A stretch of DNA of 64,000 bases from Epiperipatus broadwayi. Its lineage: Eukaryota > Onychophora > Udeonychophora > Euonychophora > Peripatidae. Shown here piece by piece: positions 63,631 through 64,000 of this stretch. Where the stretch lies: assembly GCA_028023455.1 (NCBI GenBank), contig JAQFVV010006336.1, forward strand, positions 2,620,224-2,684,223. Direction: 5' to 3'. The notes beneath the pieces were generated by a model. It had not been told where the DNA came from and ran no database searches. It was given only the letters and a program-made list of their open reading frames with translations. The stretch's first letter is position 1. Each line of letters starts with the position of its first letter. A program made the translations under genes and the position numbers.

Positions 63631-64000
63631 ATGATTTCTATATGTGTGTTTTTTATGTGAAAATTTTCTTGTATGAGGTTTTTTTCTGTAAAGATTGGTT
63701 ACATGGATGTTTAATATCTGTGTTTAATTGGTTTATAGATAAATAATTAGTTATAAATTATTGTACTTTGCACTAACTATAATTTTTTAAAATGTATAAG
63801 TATTTTAGTTTTTAATGAATATTAATGTGAGCACAGCTATTTTTTGTGTGTGAGCATAGTTTAATTTTTCTATGTATGCACATATGTATATTTTAATTTT
63901 TAATTTTGGATTTTTTTATTTTTATATTTATTTTAATTTAAATAGAATTTAAGCTTGATTAGGAGGGAATGTAGTTTTTTTTTTTTTTTGTTTGAATTTT
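63631..64000. other. AT-rich flank, probably PLE 3' noncoding
   Basis: T-rich sequence without a frame. It ends in a poly-T run at the window edge. Confidence 0.5.

Noticed and set aside
1-64000. CRISPR array, bacterial operon or ribosomal RNA
   Set aside because: No regularly spaced repeats, no Shine-Dalgarno-linked genes and no conserved rRNA words. All recognisable coding is eukaryotic transposable elements.

Overview
The window is eukaryotic, almost certainly metazoan, nuclear DNA. It is very A+T rich (roughly 70 % by eye), full of (TA)n, (GT)n and trinucleotide microsatellites, and I can support no intact host gene, rRNA or tRNA. Almost everything recognisable is a mobile element or its remains. 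Together these are a Merlin (IS1016/IS1595-type) DDE transposase, a Mag-clade Ty3/gypsy LTR retrotransposon, at least six Penelope-like element (PLE) copies of three lineages with GIY-YIG endonuclease remains, an L1/Tx1-type non-LTR retrotransposon, and an LTR family with a tRNA-Lys-type primer site and a coiled-coil reading frame. This mix fits a repeat-rich invertebrate such as a flatworm or mollusc, but the sequence alone does not settle the species.

Layout. 1-7 kb: AT-rich DNA with microsatellites and one imperfect palindrome. 7.0-7.7 kb: broken Merlin transposase. 8.6-13.8 kb: complete but disabled Mag-type element on the minus strand, with two LTRs (about 96 % identical), a 5-bp target duplication, polypurine tract, primer site, Gag and Pol. 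14.7-15.2 kb: foldback element. 16.5-24.8 kb: a PLE cluster. One minus-strand copy and one plus-strand copy lie head to head, followed by two further plus-strand copies; the minus copy is interrupted by a long palindrome. 24.8-31 kb: LTR fragments and an apparently gag-only LTR element. 33.1-40.8 kb: a long non-LTR element with two ORFs overlapping by 8 nt, both broken. 46.4-50.3 kb: a further copy of the LTR repeat, and a minus-strand coiled-coil element with its own Lys-type primer site. 55.9 kb: compound trinucleotide repeat. 57.9-59.75 kb: a minus-strand PLE with an intact reverse-transcriptase reading frame, flanked by an inverted copy of its own 3' end. 63.2 kb to the end: the GIY-YIG end of a third PLE lineage, starting directly at a (TA)n tract.

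How the parts fit. The autonomous elements are all damaged. The least damaged frames are the PLE reverse transcriptase at 58.4-59.4 kb and the GIY-YIG domain at 63.3-63.6 kb. Several PLE 3' ends carry a short hairpin motif, close to CTGANGA - stem - GAAA, that looks like a decayed hammerhead ribozyme. (TA)n tracts or inverted 3' ends sit at several PLE borders. The most unusual structures are the head-to-head PLE pair with its nested palindrome, and the coiled-coil LTR elements at 28.3-31 kb and 48.8-50.3 kb.
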